From contig NZ_FOVI01000002.1 of NCBI RefSeq assembly GCF_900115115.1, forward strand, positions 186,001 through 250,000: 64,000 nucleotides of DNA. The letters are read 5' to 3'. The notes under the pieces were generated by a model. That model did not search any database. It saw only the letters and a program-made list of their open reading frames with translations, and was not told the origin of the DNA. The translations under genes were made by a program, and so were the position numbers. This stretch comes from Paenimyroides ummariense. GTDB taxonomy: Bacteria > Bacteroidota > Bacteroidia > Flavobacteriales > Flavobacteriaceae. Shown here in pieces: positions 26,945-35,865 of the stretch. How positions within the stretch are numbered: position 1 is the stretch's first letter; every line of letters starts with the position of its first letter.

Positions 26945-27103
26945 TTAGTCTTGTTGTAAATCTTGGTTGTTTTGCTGGTTGAATTGTTGCTGGATCTGTT
27001 TTAATCGTTCTTTTCGAAGTGTTTTGGCATTACTTTCTTTATTCTTTTTCTGATCGACCTTTTTCTTATGAGCCAACCGGTTGGTTTCGTTTCTTCTTCC
27101 CAT
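26945..27103 (-). CDS. Small basic protein of unknown function upstream of sbcD
   Basis: An ATG-initiated 52-residue frame beginning MGRRNETNRLAHKKKVDQ, rich in Lys/Arg at the N-terminus and Gln/Asn at the C-terminus, predicted helical. It ends one base before the sbcD start codon. The coding-like composition, lack of a competing gene in the 186-bp interval and tight link to sbcD argue that it is real; short basic proteins of this kind are common in this family but have no known role. A TATATTTG-like element (27106-27113, minus) lies only 2 bp upstream of its ATG, too close for normal initiation unless the start is read differently. Confidence 0.6.
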   Translation of the reverse strand: MGRRNETNRLAHKKKVDQKKNKESNAKTLRKERLKQIQQQFNQQNNQDLQQD

Positions 27104-27129
27104 ATCAAATATAAATTGAAGTTAAGACA

Positions 27130-27513
27130 TTAATTGTCGTTTTGAAATGTTCCCGAAACATAATACCAACGATCATTCATTTTTTGAAAAACAGATAATT
27201 CATGATGTAGCTGTTCGTTTTGATCTTGATCGATATAATATGCCTTGAATTCCACTTGATTTATGGTTGTAACATTAACGATTTCTAACTTGATCCATTG
27301 ATTAATTTCGCCCCATTCCTGAAGTTCTTCTTTGGTATGAAATTTACGTTTTGCAGGTAAGGTTGTGGTCATTAAATAGTCGCCGTTTGGAATGGCGAAA
27401 GCAGAAAAGCGAGAACGCATCAAAGCTTCGGCAGTGGGTGCGTATTTTTCTTTCGTGTGATAAGGCTCACAGCATTCTGTGTATAATTTATTGGAGCAGC
27501 AAGGACAATTCAT
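27130..27513 (-). CDS. YchJ-like (UPF0225) protein with SEC-C-type cysteine motif
   Basis: A 127-residue protein with N-terminal CPCCSNKLYTECC (Cys cluster, SEC-C-like zinc site) followed by an NTF2-like domain with the family motifs PTAEALMRSRFSAF and DYLMTTT. ATG 27513 is preferred over an upstream TTG because it places the Cys motif at the N-terminus as in relatives, and because a -7 element lies at 27529-27536. YchJ proteins are metal-binding proteins of unknown role. Confidence 0.88.
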   Translation of the reverse strand: MNCPCCSNKLYTECCEPYHTKEKYAPTAEALMRSRFSAFAIPNGDYLMTTTLPAKRKFHTKEELQEWGEINQWIKLEIVNVTTINQVEFKAYYIDQDQNEQLHHELSVFQKMNDRWYYVSGTFQNDN

Positions 27514-27528
27514 TGTATAATGTTTTTT

Positions 27529-27536
27529 CAAAAATA
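27529..27536 (-). promoter_or_regulatory. Putative -7 promoter element for the ychJ-like gene
   Basis: Minus strand reads TATTTTTG (TAnnTTTG), 15 bp before ATG 27513; it lies just downstream of the terminator of the preceding DUF2059-like gene. Confidence 0.4.
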
Positions 27537-27540
27537 CGCA

Positions 27541-27566
27541 TAAAAAAAGAGGCGTAAATGCCTCTC
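27541..27566 (-). terminator. Rho-independent terminator after the 27587-28012 gene
   Basis: Arms AGAGGC / GCCTCT with a 6-nt loop; on the minus strand the stem is followed by a run of T (the A-run at 27542-27548). It separates the small exported-protein gene from the ychJ-like gene. Confidence 0.8.
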
Positions 27567-27586
27567 TTTATCTTTTTTATGCTTGA

Positions 27587-28012
27587 TTATTCTTCTGCTT
27601 GTTGTAAAGCTTCGGCACTTGCATATTTCATAACCAAACCTTGCATAGTCATATTAACTTCGTTACTTAAAGTACCAGCTTTTTGTTCAAAAGTGGTCTT
27701 ATCTTTAGGTTCAAGAACAGTTACTTCTTTAGTTTCGGCAAATTTTTTGTTTGCAGCTTTTAATTCGGCAGCATCATAATTTTCATCAACCAATTTAGAG
27801 AAATCTGTTACAAAACCATTTACCAATGCATCAAACTCTTTATTAAAATCATCAACTTTAGCTGTATCAATCATTGGTAGTATTTGTTGTTTAACACCAT
27901 CAATATTAGCTTTCATGCCCATGTTGTCAACAAACGTTTTAGCATCTTGTGTTTGGGCGAAACCTGTTTGAACTGCAAGCAGCATGATTGCGCCATAAAT
28001 AAACTTTTTCAT
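27587..28012 (-). CDS. Small exported protein, divergent DUF2059-like
   Basis: A 141-residue protein with a signal peptide (1-19, cleavage near GFAQ) and an all-helical mature part. Features such as IDGVKQQILPMID and the MQGLVMKYASAEA-like C-terminus recall DUF2059 proteins, and the gene encoded just upstream (28122-28526) is a clearer member. Predicted periplasmic; function unknown. A 109-bp gap with a weak terminator lies between the two. Confidence 0.7.
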   Translation of the reverse strand: MKKFIYGAIMLLAVQTGFAQTQDAKTFVDNMGMKANIDGVKQQILPMIDTAKVDDFNKEFDALVNGFVTDFSKLVDENYDAAELKAANKKFAETKEVTVLEPKDKTTFEQKAGTLSNEVNMTMQGLVMKYASAEALQQAEE

Positions 28013-28089
28013 AATTTTTTATTTAAAATAGACATCTAAATTACTACTTTTTTTAATTTATACGCTATTGATTAACATTATTACAACAA

Positions 28090-28115
28090 TAAACGAGGTT
28101 TATTCAACCCCGTTT
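28090..28115 (-). terminator. Probable terminator after the 28122-28526 gene
   Basis: Minus strand AACGGGGTT-GAATA-AACCTCGTT (nine pairs, one G-U) followed by TTATTG. The T-tract is poor, so this is moderate. Confidence 0.5.
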
Positions 28116-28121
28116 TTATAA

Positions 28122-28526
28122 TTATTGCATGTATTTCATTAAGATTCCTTGAAGTTGCATTTGCCATTCTTGCATACCTTTCATCTGATCTTTTAAGATT
28201 TTTGGCGTTGATTCTTGCATCTTTTTACCTAATGGCGAGTTATAAAATTCAATCATTTTTTTTACATCATCATGGGTATAATATTTCATCATGGCTTCTG
28301 CTGTTTTTTCATAAAGATCTGGCATAATTCCATCAATATCTTTTTTGAAATCTGCTCTTTTATCAGCAGGAATCTGTTCAATAACTGGCTCTAATAAAGC
28401 TGTAATATTAGCTGTTGTTCCAGATATTTTAACCATTTCAATTACATCTTTCTTAAAATCTGCTGATTGAGCTGATACAAACTGTACCGATAACAACATT
28501 GTTGCAGCTATAAATAAATTTTTCAT
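28122..28526 (-). CDS. DUF2059 family exported protein
   Basis: A 134-residue protein starting at ATG 28524-28526, where a signal peptide (MKNLFIAATMLLSVQFVSAQ) begins; an upstream in-frame extension overlaps the ALDH gene and is not used. The mature part matches DUF2059: helical, with EAMMKYYTHDDVKKMIEFY and SPLGKKMQESTP near the C-terminus. Family members are periplasmic proteins of unknown function. The ALDH stop lies 10 bp upstream, so it can be co-transcribed with ALDH7. Confidence 0.85.
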   Translation of the reverse strand: MKNLFIAATMLLSVQFVSAQSADFKKDVIEMVKISGTTANITALLEPVIEQIPADKRADFKKDIDGIMPDLYEKTAEAMMKYYTHDDVKKMIEFYNSPLGKKMQESTPKILKDQMKGMQEWQMQLQGILMKYMQ

Positions 28527-28536
28527 GTGCTGTATT

Positions 28537-30057
28537 TTATAAATTAAAGTTAATTCCTTGTGCCAATGGCAATTCTGTACCGTAATTAATGGTGTTTGTT
28601 TGACGGCGCATATACACTTTCCAAGCATCAGAACCCGATTCGCGTCCGCCGCCTGTTTCTTTTTCACCACCAAAAGCGCCACCGATTTCTGCGCCCGATG
28701 TACCAATATTTACGTTTGCAATACCACAGTCTGATCCCGCGTGTGATAAAAACAATTCTGCTTCACGTAAATTATTTGTGAAAATTGAAGATGATAATCC
28801 TTGAGGAACTCCGTTTTGCATATCAATCGCTTCTTCAATAGTGCTGTATTTCATTACATATAAAATTGGTGCAAAAGTTTCTTCCTGAACAATTTCGAAA
28901 TCATTCTTCGCTTCAATAATACATGGTTTTACGTAACAACCGCTTTCGTAACCAGCACCTTCTACTACACCACCTTCAACAACAATTTTACCACCTTGGG
29001 TTTTAGCTTTTTCAATTGCTTTTAAATAATCTTCAACAGCTTTTGTATCGATTAGTGGACCAACGTGATTTGCTGCATCTAAAGGATCGCCGATTCTCAA
29101 CTGTCCGTACGCATTTTTCAATGTTTCGATCGTTTTATCGTACACACTTTCATGAACAATTAAACGACGGGTTGATGTACAACGTTGACCAGCAGTTCCT
29201 ACTGCTCCGAAAACAGCACCAACTAATACCATGCTTAAATCTGAATGTTCTGATACGATAATGGCATTGTTTCCACCCAACTCTAAAATAGTTTTACCAA
29301 AACGTTCTGCAACTGTTTTTGATACGTGACGACCAATACGAGTTGATCCTGTAAAAGAAACCAACGGTACGCGTTTGTCGTTATTCATTAAATCGCCCGA
29401 AGCATTTCCTGTAACTAAACAGCTAACACCTTCTGGCACATTATTTTTTTCGAATACTTTCGAAATGATATTCTGACATGCAATAGCGCATAGCGGTGTT
29501 TTAGAACTTGGTTTCCAAACACAAACATCGCCACAAACCCAAGCCAAAGCTGCATTCCAAGACCAAACAGCAACAGGGAAGTTAAATGCAGAAATAATTC
29601 CTACAATTCCAAGCGGATGATACTGCTCATACATGCGGTGCATTGGTCGTTCTGAATGCATAGTTAAACCATATAATTGGCGAGATAAACCTACTGCAAA
29701 GTCACAGATATCGATCATTTCCTGAACTTCACCTAAACCTTCTTGTAAGCTTTTACCCATTTCGTACGAAACCAATTTACCTAAAGCATCTTTGTTTTCG
29801 CGTAATGCATCACCCACCTGACGTACAATTTCGCCACGTTTTGGTGCTGGTACTAATCTCCATTCTTTAAAAGCTTTTTCGGCAGTGCTCATTACTTTTT
29901 CGTAATCACTGTTTGATGATGTTTGAACCGTACCGATTAGCGAACCGTTTACCGGTGTGTATGATGAAATTTCTGATCCGTTTGCAAACCATTGCGTTCC
30001 TGTTGATGAACCCAGGTTTTTATTGTTTAAGCCTAATTGCGATAAAATTGTTTTCAT
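28537..30057 (-). CDS. ALDH7-type aldehyde dehydrogenase (alpha-aminoadipic semialdehyde dehydrogenase)
   Basis: NAD-dependent aldehyde dehydrogenase, 506 residues. The catalytic Cys is in GQRCTSTRR and the general-base Glu in [20 protein letters not shown] (replacing the more common PWNFP) and [19 protein letters not shown] are typical of the antiquitin/ALDH7 branch. That branch oxidises 2-aminoadipate semialdehyde in lysine degradation. Because 3-hydroxyanthranilate dioxygenase lies upstream, a role in 2-aminomuconate semialdehyde oxidation was considered, but that enzyme belongs to the ALDH8 branch, so the lysine role is more likely. Confidence 0.85.
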   Translation of the reverse strand: MKTILSQLGLNNKNLGSSTGTQWFANGSEISSYTPVNGSLIGTVQTSSNSDYEKVMSTAEKAFKEWRLVPAPKRGEIVRQVGDALRENKDALGKLVSYEMGKSLQEGLGEVQEMIDICDFAVGLSRQLYGLTMHSERPMHRMYEQYHPLGIVGIISAFNFPVAVWSWNAALAWVCGDVCVWKPSSKTPLCAIACQNIISKVFEKNNVPEGVSCLVTGNASGDLMNNDKRVPLVSFTGSTRIGRHVSKTVAERFGKTILELGGNNAIIVSEHSDLSMVLVGAVFGAVGTAGQRCTSTRRLIVHESVYDKTIETLKNAYGQLRIGDPLDAANHVGPLIDTKAVEDYLKAIEKAKTQGGKIVVEGGVVEGAGYESGCYVKPCIIEAKNDFEIVQEETFAPILYVMKYSTIEEAIDMQNGVPQGLSSSIFTNNLREAELFLSHAGSDCGIANVNIGTSGAEIGGAFGGEKETGGGRESGSDAWKVYMRRQTNTINYGTELPLAQGINFNL

Positions 30058-30119
30058 TGCTTTTTTATGATAATATTCTGTTTTTATATAGTTTTTGTAA
30101 GATACTAAAATTATGTGGA

Positions 30120-30653
30120 TTAACCAACAAAACGCTCATCTGCTTCCATAACCGTTCCACATTTTTTGCAGGTACGTAAATCTTCCGACGTATAGAAATG
30201 TTTAAAATGAGGCAGAAAATCGGTTTCAATGTTTTCTAAAGGAAAATAAACTTCGTACAGTTTTTCGTTGCAGTTTTCACAAAACCAAAGCAATCCGTCT
30301 TTTGCATCGGCATTGGCACGTTTCATTTCTACAACCAAACCAACCGATCCTTCTGTTCTAATTGGTGAATGCGGAGTTTTAGCCGGTAAAAGAAATACGT
30401 CGCCAGCATTCAATTCCATCACCTCTTTACCATTTTCGGTTTGAACGGCAATTGAAATACTTCCTTCTAACTGAAAAAAGAACTCGTCGGTTTCGTTATA
30501 GTGATAATCTTTACGGGCATTTGGTCCGCCTACAACCATTACAATAAAATCGCCCGATTCTGTATAAATATTCTTGTTGCCAACAGGTGGTTTTAGCAAA
30601 CCTCTGTTTTCATCAATCCAATTCTTTAAATTAAAAGGTTTCTTCATTTCCAT
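30120..30653 (-). CDS. 3-hydroxyanthranilate 3,4-dioxygenase
   Basis: Cupin Fe(II) dioxygenase cleaving 3-hydroxyanthranilate to 2-amino-3-carboxymuconate semialdehyde, leading to quinolinate/NAD or to full degradation. The 177-residue product shows [23 protein letters not shown] (metal His and Glu), [18 protein letters not shown], and the C-terminal rubredoxin-like site with two CxxC pairs (CENC, CKKC) seen in bacterial enzymes. It is 2 bp downstream of the EnvC-like gene and 62 bp before ALDH7. Confidence 0.93.
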   Translation of the reverse strand: MEMKKPFNLKNWIDENRGLLKPPVGNKNIYTESGDFIVMVVGGPNARKDYHYNETDEFFFQLEGSISIAVQTENGKEVMELNAGDVFLLPAKTPHSPIRTEGSVGLVVEMKRANADAKDGLLWFCENCNEKLYEVYFPLENIETDFLPHFKHFYTSEDLRTCKKCGTVMEADERFVG

Positions 30654-30655
30654 AA

Positions 30656-31948
30656 TTATTTAGCGCTTAACCACGATTGTGGGTTGTTGTAATCACTGTT
30701 TTTGGTAATAAGGAATTTTAAAACCGATGCACCTTCAAAATTGGTTCCAACGGTTCCGATTTTTTGTTTGGTTGATACTTTTTGACCTTTAGATACACTT
30801 ACCGATGCCAGATTTTGGTACACCGTAATGTATTCTCCGTGACGAATAAATACCGTTCTTGAATTTCCGATTACCTGAATTTGCGAAACTTCACCCTCAA
30901 AAACACTGCGAACAGTAGATCCTTTTTCGGTGCTGATTTCAATTCCGTGATTTTCGTATTCAATATCGTATTCCGGATGTTTAACCGTTCCATAACGCGA
31001 TGAAATATATCCTTTTTCAACCGGCCAAGGCAAACGTCCGCGGTTATTACTAAAACTTGTTGCCAAAGCTTTCTCTTCCGGCGTCATATCAAACTTACCT
31101 GCAGAACTCGTAGTAGTAACCGTTGGTTTTGAAGTTGTTTTAGTTCCCGATTTTGCATTGCGAGCTTCCTCTTCGCGTTTTCTTTGTGCTTCTTCTTCAC
31201 GTCGCTTGCGGTTCTCTTCTTCAATAATCTTTTTAATGATCGCTTTAATCTGTTGGTCGATCTTTTTGGTTTCCTGTTGTTTGGTTTTAATTTGCGAGCT
31301 GTATTTTTTGCTGTCTTTCTTAACCAAATTCATTAATTCGGTCTGTTTGCCTTTTTCAACCTCTAATTCTTTACGCTGATTTTGTTGTTCGTTTTGAACA
31401 ACTTGCTGTTTGTTTTTCTGCGCTTCCATGTGGGCAGAAATTCGCTCTAATTCTTCAAATTTTGCTCGAATTTCATCTCCTTGCGATTTGCGGTATTTGG
31501 CATATTGCTTAATATACTGCATACGTTTGTAGGCTTGCAAAAAGTTGTTACTCGATAAAATGAACATGATTCGGTTTTGTTCCGATCGAGATTTGTAAGA
31601 TTTCACGATGGTTTTAGCATAATCGTCTTTTAAAACAGCTAATTCGCGTCTTAATTTGTTTGCCGCCAGCGTGTTTACGTAAATATCGTTAGATAAAGTT
31701 CGTATCTGTTTTTGCGAATTATTGATTAATTCGGTTTGAAGTTTTATTTTTTTATTCTGTTCATTTAACTCTGCCAAAATGTTGCGTTCCTGCTTTTTAT
31801 TGGTATTAAGCAGGGTTTGAAATTCTTTAATCTCTTTTAAAATGGCTGCTTTTCGCTCTTCCAGCTTGCGTTGTTCTGCTGCATAATCTTGTTGAGCGAA
31901 TGTATTAAACGATAAAAATAATAGTATGATGGATAAAATGCGACGCAT
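30656..31948 (-). CDS. EnvC-like murein hydrolase activator (degenerate LytM domain)
   Basis: Exported protein of 430 residues: signal peptide (1-18), two long coiled-coil regions (20-250) rich in Gln/Lys/Glu, a basic KRREEEAQRKREEE stretch, a Thr/Ser linker, and a C-terminal LytM domain (from about 300). The domain lacks the catalytic set: the usual HxxxD reads HGIEI and the HxH position reads VLKFL. This matches EnvC-type proteins, which activate amidases for septal splitting rather than cutting peptidoglycan themselves. It is in the run downstream of DUF4292 (25-bp gap). Confidence 0.9.
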   Translation of the reverse strand: MRRILSIILLFLSFNTFAQQDYAAEQRKLEERKAAILKEIKEFQTLLNTNKKQERNILAELNEQNKKIKLQTELINNSQKQIRTLSNDIYVNTLAANKLRRELAVLKDDYAKTIVKSYKSRSEQNRIMFILSSNNFLQAYKRMQYIKQYAKYRKSQGDEIRAKFEELERISAHMEAQKNKQQVVQNEQQNQRKELEVEKGKQTELMNLVKKDSKKYSSQIKTKQQETKKIDQQIKAIIKKIIEEENRKRREEEAQRKREEEARNAKSGTKTTSKPTVTTTSSAGKFDMTPEEKALATSFSNNRGRLPWPVEKGYISSRYGTVKHPEYDIEYENHGIEISTEKGSTVRSVFEGEVSQIQVIGNSRTVFIRHGEYITVYQNLASVSVSKGQKVSTKQKIGTVGTNFEGASVLKFLITKNSDYNNPQSWLSAK

Positions 31949-31973
31949 TAGCTTGAATTTTGTTCAAAAATAA

Positions 31974-32789
31974 CTAAATTTTTATTGCTTTGGAACCACT
32001 TGGGATTTTATATTTAAAATCAACCGATTGGTTTACCGAAACTTTTTTGTAATCGATTCTTATTTGCACATCGTCTTTACGCATGGCATGAATCTTTATT
32101 TCTTTAGGAAGATAAATGTTGTCACTTGACTGATACGACGGATATTGAATTACCAGTTTATCTGCCGATTTATCTTCGGTTACCTCTGTTGATGCCACCT
32201 GATTTTTCGATCCTAAAACCAAACGCATTAAAAACTGATTCAGCTTTAACTCTAATTCGTTATTTTTTATTTTTTGATACTCATTCGTATTTAAATCGTA
32301 AAAAGCTTTACCTAACAACAAGTTTTCTACGTTTTCGTAAGTAACTTCGGTTCCTAAAAAGTCTTTAATAAATTTATAATCGCCATCGTAATGCGATCCT
32401 GTAATTTCATAATAACTGGCACGTTCAGGTGTTAAGTAAACTTTTGCAACAGTAACACCAAAAAGAGCTTTTACACTAATTAGGATTTGTTTCCCTTTTT
32501 CAATTTTAATATCAGCTGTTGGCGACTGATCCATGTTTTTGTCCTTATAATCCACATCGGCAGTAATGCTTAACGTATTAAAATCGTTAAACAGCGCATA
32601 ATGATCTGTAGCCATTTCGGTAATTGCTTTCTTATTTGCTTTTTTTGATGTGTTTTCGGCTTTTGGTTCTACAATAATAGTTCCTGCCGTATTTTCGGTT
32701 TGATTTTCCGGCGCAGGCGTATTTTTCTTTGACGATTTACAGGAAACCGCAAAAAATGCAATACTTAATATGATAAAAATTTGTTTCAT
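31974..32789 (-). CDS. DUF4292 lipoprotein
   Basis: A 271-residue lipoprotein with lipobox AVSC (Cys17) and a Lys/Asn/Thr-rich linker (20-60). The body is beta-rich with DUF4292 features (FNDFNTLSITADVDYKDK, VKALFGVTVAKVYLTPERASYYE), resembling an LolA/LolB-like half-barrel, and may handle a lipid or lipoprotein at the envelope. Function unproven. It lies between the nucleotidyltransferase and the EnvC-like gene. Confidence 0.88.
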   Translation of the reverse strand: MKQIFIILSIAFFAVSCKSSKKNTPAPENQTENTAGTIIVEPKAENTSKKANKKAITEMATDHYALFNDFNTLSITADVDYKDKNMDQSPTADIKIEKGKQILISVKALFGVTVAKVYLTPERASYYEITGSHYDGDYKFIKDFLGTEVTYENVENLLLGKAFYDLNTNEYQKIKNNELELKLNQFLMRLVLGSKNQVASTEVTEDKSADKLVIQYPSYQSSDNIYLPKEIKIHAMRKDDVQIRIDYKKVSVNQSVDFKYKIPSGSKAIKI

Positions 32790-32816
32790 TCTTGAAATTA
32801 AAACGATAAAGAAACA

Positions 32817-32844
32817 AAAAAATCCGCGAACACGGATTTTTTTA
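32817..32844. terminator. Terminator between the nucleotidyltransferase and DUF4292 genes
   Basis: AATCCG-CGAACA-CGGATT stem with A and T runs on its two sides; functional for the minus-strand nucleotidyltransferase gene. Confidence 0.7.
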
Positions 32845-32847
32845 TGA

Positions 32848-33858
32848 TTATTCTAACACACTGTAATCACCTATACTTATGTTGGTAAACTTACCGTTAA
32901 AGCTTGCAAAATTACCAATCATTGCATTGTCTAAATCGGCATTTTTTACGGTGGCGTTGGTTTGTATCAAACTGTTTTTAATGGTAGCATTTTCAACTTT
33001 AGAATTATCGCCCAAAGAAACATTCGGACCAACCGTTGCGTTTTTAAGCATTACGTTTTCGCCAATATAACACGGCGGAATAATGGTAGAATTTTCTATA
33101 ACAGCTGTTGATGCTACAAGGTTTTCATTGTCTTGATGCAAGAAGTTCAACATACGGTTATTGGTATCAACCGTTACGTTTTTGTTTCCGCAATCCATCC
33201 ATTCATCAACTTTACCCGGAACAAAACGCAAACCTTTCTGTTTCATGTTTTCTAAAGCATCGGTTAACTGATATTCTCCGCTTTTTTCAATTTTATTATC
33301 TAAAAGATATTCTAATTCGCTTCGTAAATTTTCGGCAGATTTAAAGAAATAAATTCCAATAATCGCTAAATCCGAAACAAATTCTGTCGGTTTTTCAACA
33401 AAATCAACAATCTCGTTTTTGTCATTCAACTGAACCACTCCAAACGCCGATGGATCTTCTACAGCCTTAACCCAAATAACAGAATCGGCAGAAGAATCTA
33501 ACGTAAAATCGGCACGGAACAAAGTATCTGCATATGCAACAACGATTGGTCCCTGCATGCTTTCTTTAGCACACAAAATGGCATGTGCTGTTCCCAACGC
33601 TTCGTTCTGATAACAAATAGTTCCTTTAGCTCCTAATTTTTCTGCAATGGCAACTAAATCTTTCTCTACTTTTTTACCAAAACTTTCGTGAATAATGAAC
33701 GCAATTTCGTCGATTGGTTGATTAATTACTTTGGCAATATCTTCTACCAAACGGTGAACAATTGGTTTGCCTGCAATTGGAATTAATGGTTTTGGAGTTG
33801 TTAATGTATGTGGACGCAAGCGTGAACCACGACCTGCCATTGGTACGATTATTTTCAT
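32848..33858 (-). CDS. Sugar-phosphate nucleotidyltransferase (RmlA/GlmU-like)
   Basis: A 336-residue enzyme with an N-terminal nucleotidyltransferase domain (1-235) with the signature GRGSRLRPHT ... PKPLIP (9-27), the VAYADTLFR metal motif and VEKPTEF; then a C-terminal left-handed parallel beta-helix of hexapeptides (IENSTIIPPCYIGENV, VGPNVSLGDN ...). The two-domain design fits an NDP-sugar pyrophosphorylase for envelope polysaccharide. Sugar specificity cannot be read from sequence. It lies in a conserved-looking run with dut and the flippase. Confidence 0.88.
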   Translation of the reverse strand: MKIIVPMAGRGSRLRPHTLTTPKPLIPIAGKPIVHRLVEDIAKVINQPIDEIAFIIHESFGKKVEKDLVAIAEKLGAKGTICYQNEALGTAHAILCAKESMQGPIVVAYADTLFRADFTLDSSADSVIWVKAVEDPSAFGVVQLNDKNEIVDFVEKPTEFVSDLAIIGIYFFKSAENLRSELEYLLDNKIEKSGEYQLTDALENMKQKGLRFVPGKVDEWMDCGNKNVTVDTNNRMLNFLHQDNENLVASTAVIENSTIIPPCYIGENVMLKNATVGPNVSLGDNSKVENATIKNSLIQTNATVKNADLDNAMIGNFASFNGKFTNISIGDYSVLE

Positions 33859-33880
33859 TTTTAATATTTATTTTTTAGTT

Positions 33881-33951
33881 TCCTGCAAGGTCTAACAGAC
33901 CTTGTAGGTTTATAATTTTTAATCCTACAAGGTTATTAAAACCTTGCAGGA
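33881..33951. repeat. Nested inverted repeat, four related palindrome arms
   Basis: Outer arms TCCTGCAAGGT / ACCTTGCAGGA enclose inner arms ACCTTGTAGG / CCTACAAGGT; each half is itself a hairpin (CAAGGT...ACCTTG). The 71-bp unit fills the 101-bp gap between dut and the nucleotidyltransferase gene. It looks like a short dispersed palindromic element; no second copy was found in this window. Confidence 0.75.
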
Positions 33952-33959
33952 TAAGTGTT

Positions 33960-34394
33960 TTATTTTACACCAGTGCTACCAAATCCGCCTGCACCGCGTT
34001 CTGTTGTTGATAATTCTTCTGCTTCTACCCATTCAGCACGTTCGTGCTTTGCGATAACCATTTGTGCAATGCGTTCGCCGTTTTCTACCACGAAGGTTTC
34101 TTTTGATAAATTGGCTAAAATAACACCTACTTCGCCACGGTAATCAGCATCGATTGTTCCTGGTGAATTTAAACAAGTGATTCCTTTTTTTAATGCCAAA
34201 CCACTGCGCGGACGCACTTGTGCTTCGTAACCAATTGGTAATTCCATAAACAAACCTGTTGGAATTAAGGCACGATCCATAGGTTCTATGACGATTGGCT
34301 GCGTTAGGTTTGCACGCAAATCCATTCCTGCCGAAGCAATGGTTTCGTAGCTTGGTAAGGCGTGTTGCGATTTGTTGATAATATTTATTTTCAT
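33960..34394 (-). CDS. dut: dUTP diphosphatase
   Basis: Hydrolyses dUTP to dUMP, keeping uracil out of DNA. The 144-residue trimeric-type product shows all five family motifs in order: [35 protein letters not shown] and [10 protein letters not shown]. The start overlaps the flippase stop by 4 nt (ATGA). Confidence 0.97.
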   Translation of the reverse strand: MKINIINKSQHALPSYETIASAGMDLRANLTQPIVIEPMDRALIPTGLFMELPIGYEAQVRPRSGLALKKGITCLNSPGTIDADYRGEVGVILANLSKETFVVENGERIAQMVIAKHERAEWVEAEELSTTERGAGGFGSTGVK

Positions 34395-35860
34395 TTTTTT
34401 AAAACAGATTTTAATATGCGTTGAATCATTACTTTTTCGTTATAATAAATCAATGCTACGAATATAAGAATGTATGTTATTCCAACGAAATAATTCTCTC
34501 TGAAATTGTAAAAGTATCCAAAAGAAAACAAAACGGCGGTTCCTAAATAAAGTGCAATGGCTTTTTTGTCATACGGAATTGGATATGATTTTTGTCCCAA
34601 CACAAATGATATAAGCATCATTGTTGCGTAGGCTGCTAATGTTGTGATGGCAGATCCTATTAAGCCAATTTTCGGGATCAAAATGTAATTTAAAACAACT
34701 GTTACAATCGCCCCGAAAACCGAAATATAGGCTCCGATTTTTGTCTTGTCTTGAATTTTGTACCAAACCGATAAATTGGTGTAAATACCCAACATAAGGT
34801 TTGCTAAAATAATATACGGAACAATTTCCATTGCAAACCAATATTCTTTTTTCGGTATATAAAACAGCTTGATTAGATCGGCAAAGACAACAATTACAAT
34901 CATTGTAAAACTTCCAAAAATAATGAAATACTTTGTTATGGTTGCATATTTTATCGGAGCATCGTCATTCTTGGCATAGCTAAAAAAGAAAGGTTCAATT
35001 CCCAACGAATAAGCCATGCGGAATAACACCATAAAAACACCAATTTTATAGATGGCTCCGTAACTTGCTAATCCTAAATCTACAAAACTTTCGGGTAGTA
35101 ATTCTTCTAAAAACACTTTGTCAAATGTTTCATTTACAACAAATGCCAAACCGCCAATCATAACCGGAAAGCTGTACAGAACCATTTCTTTCCAAAGCTG
35201 TTTGTTGAATTTTAATTTTAACTTTAAATAGTATTTAGAAAGCAACAGAATTGTAACCAAACTGGCAATGATGTTCGATAAAAATAAATACCCAACCTGA
35301 AAATCTTTCTGATAATAATTTTGCAACCACGAACTTGCATTGTTTTCTAAAGATTTAGGTATTATGTATAAAAACAAAACTGTTAACGTTGTATTTACTA
35401 GAACATTGGTGATTTTTATAAAGCTGTATTTTATTGGTCGTTGTTCGGCACGTAAAATAGCAAATGGTATTATCACCAAACTATCTAAAACTAAAATCCA
35501 GATTAAGTAGCTTACAACGGTAGGTGAAATTCCAAAATAAGTATCAATATAACTTTTAAAAGCATAAACGCCTATTAAAAATACAGCGCAAACAGCCATT
35601 AAAAATAAAATGGTGTTATTAATAACCTCGTTTTTATTTTCTTGCTTGTTATAGAAACGAAAGAAAGCGGTTTCCATACCAAATGAAAGCACCACGTTAA
35701 AAAACATCATCCACGAAAAAATCAATGTATAATCGGCATAAGCATCTTTAGGCAACCAATCGATATGAAGTGGCGCCATAAAAAAACCAATCATTTTAGG
35801 AACAACCGTTGCTATTCCGTAGATTAAGGTGGTTTTAAACAGATTTTTGTAAACGCTCAA
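34391..35860 (-). CDS. Polysaccharide flippase (Wzx/MVF-type)
   Basis: Polytopic inner-membrane protein, 489 residues, with about 14 hydrophobic segments and the N-terminal [19 protein letters not shown] typical of the oligosaccharide flippase family; the segments [18 protein letters not shown] and [12 protein letters not shown] are characteristic. It would translocate a lipid-linked glycan across the membrane. Overlaps dut by 4 nt and starts 5 bp after the DUF3298-like gene, so these genes are one unit. Confidence 0.88.
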   Translation of the reverse strand: MSVYKNLFKTTLIYGIATVVPKMIGFFMAPLHIDWLPKDAYADYTLIFSWMMFFNVVLSFGMETAFFRFYNKQENKNEVINNTILFLMAVCAVFLIGVYAFKSYIDTYFGISPTVVSYLIWILVLDSLVIIPFAILRAEQRPIKYSFIKITNVLVNTTLTVLFLYIIPKSLENNASSWLQNYYQKDFQVGYLFLSNIIASLVTILLLSKYYLKLKLKFNKQLWKEMVLYSFPVMIGGLAFVVNETFDKVFLEELLPESFVDLGLASYGAIYKIGVFMVLFRMAYSLGIEPFFFSYAKNDDAPIKYATITKYFIIFGSFTMIVIVVFADLIKLFYIPKKEYWFAMEIVPYIILANLMLGIYTNLSVWYKIQDKTKIGAYISVFGAIVTVVLNYILIPKIGLIGSAITTLAAYATMMLISFVLGQKSYPIPYDKKAIALYLGTAVLFSFGYFYNFRENYFVGITYILIFVALIYYNEKVMIQRILKSVLKK

Positions 35861-35865
35861 AATAA

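Noticed and set aside
28537-28706. N-terminal extension of the DUF2059 gene into ALDH7
   Set aside because: The extension lies inside the ALDH coding region; the signal peptide begins at ATG 28526.
33881-33951. CRISPR repeat
   Set aside because: The four arms are two palindromic pairs with unequal short loops, not direct repeats with spacers, and no cas gene is present.
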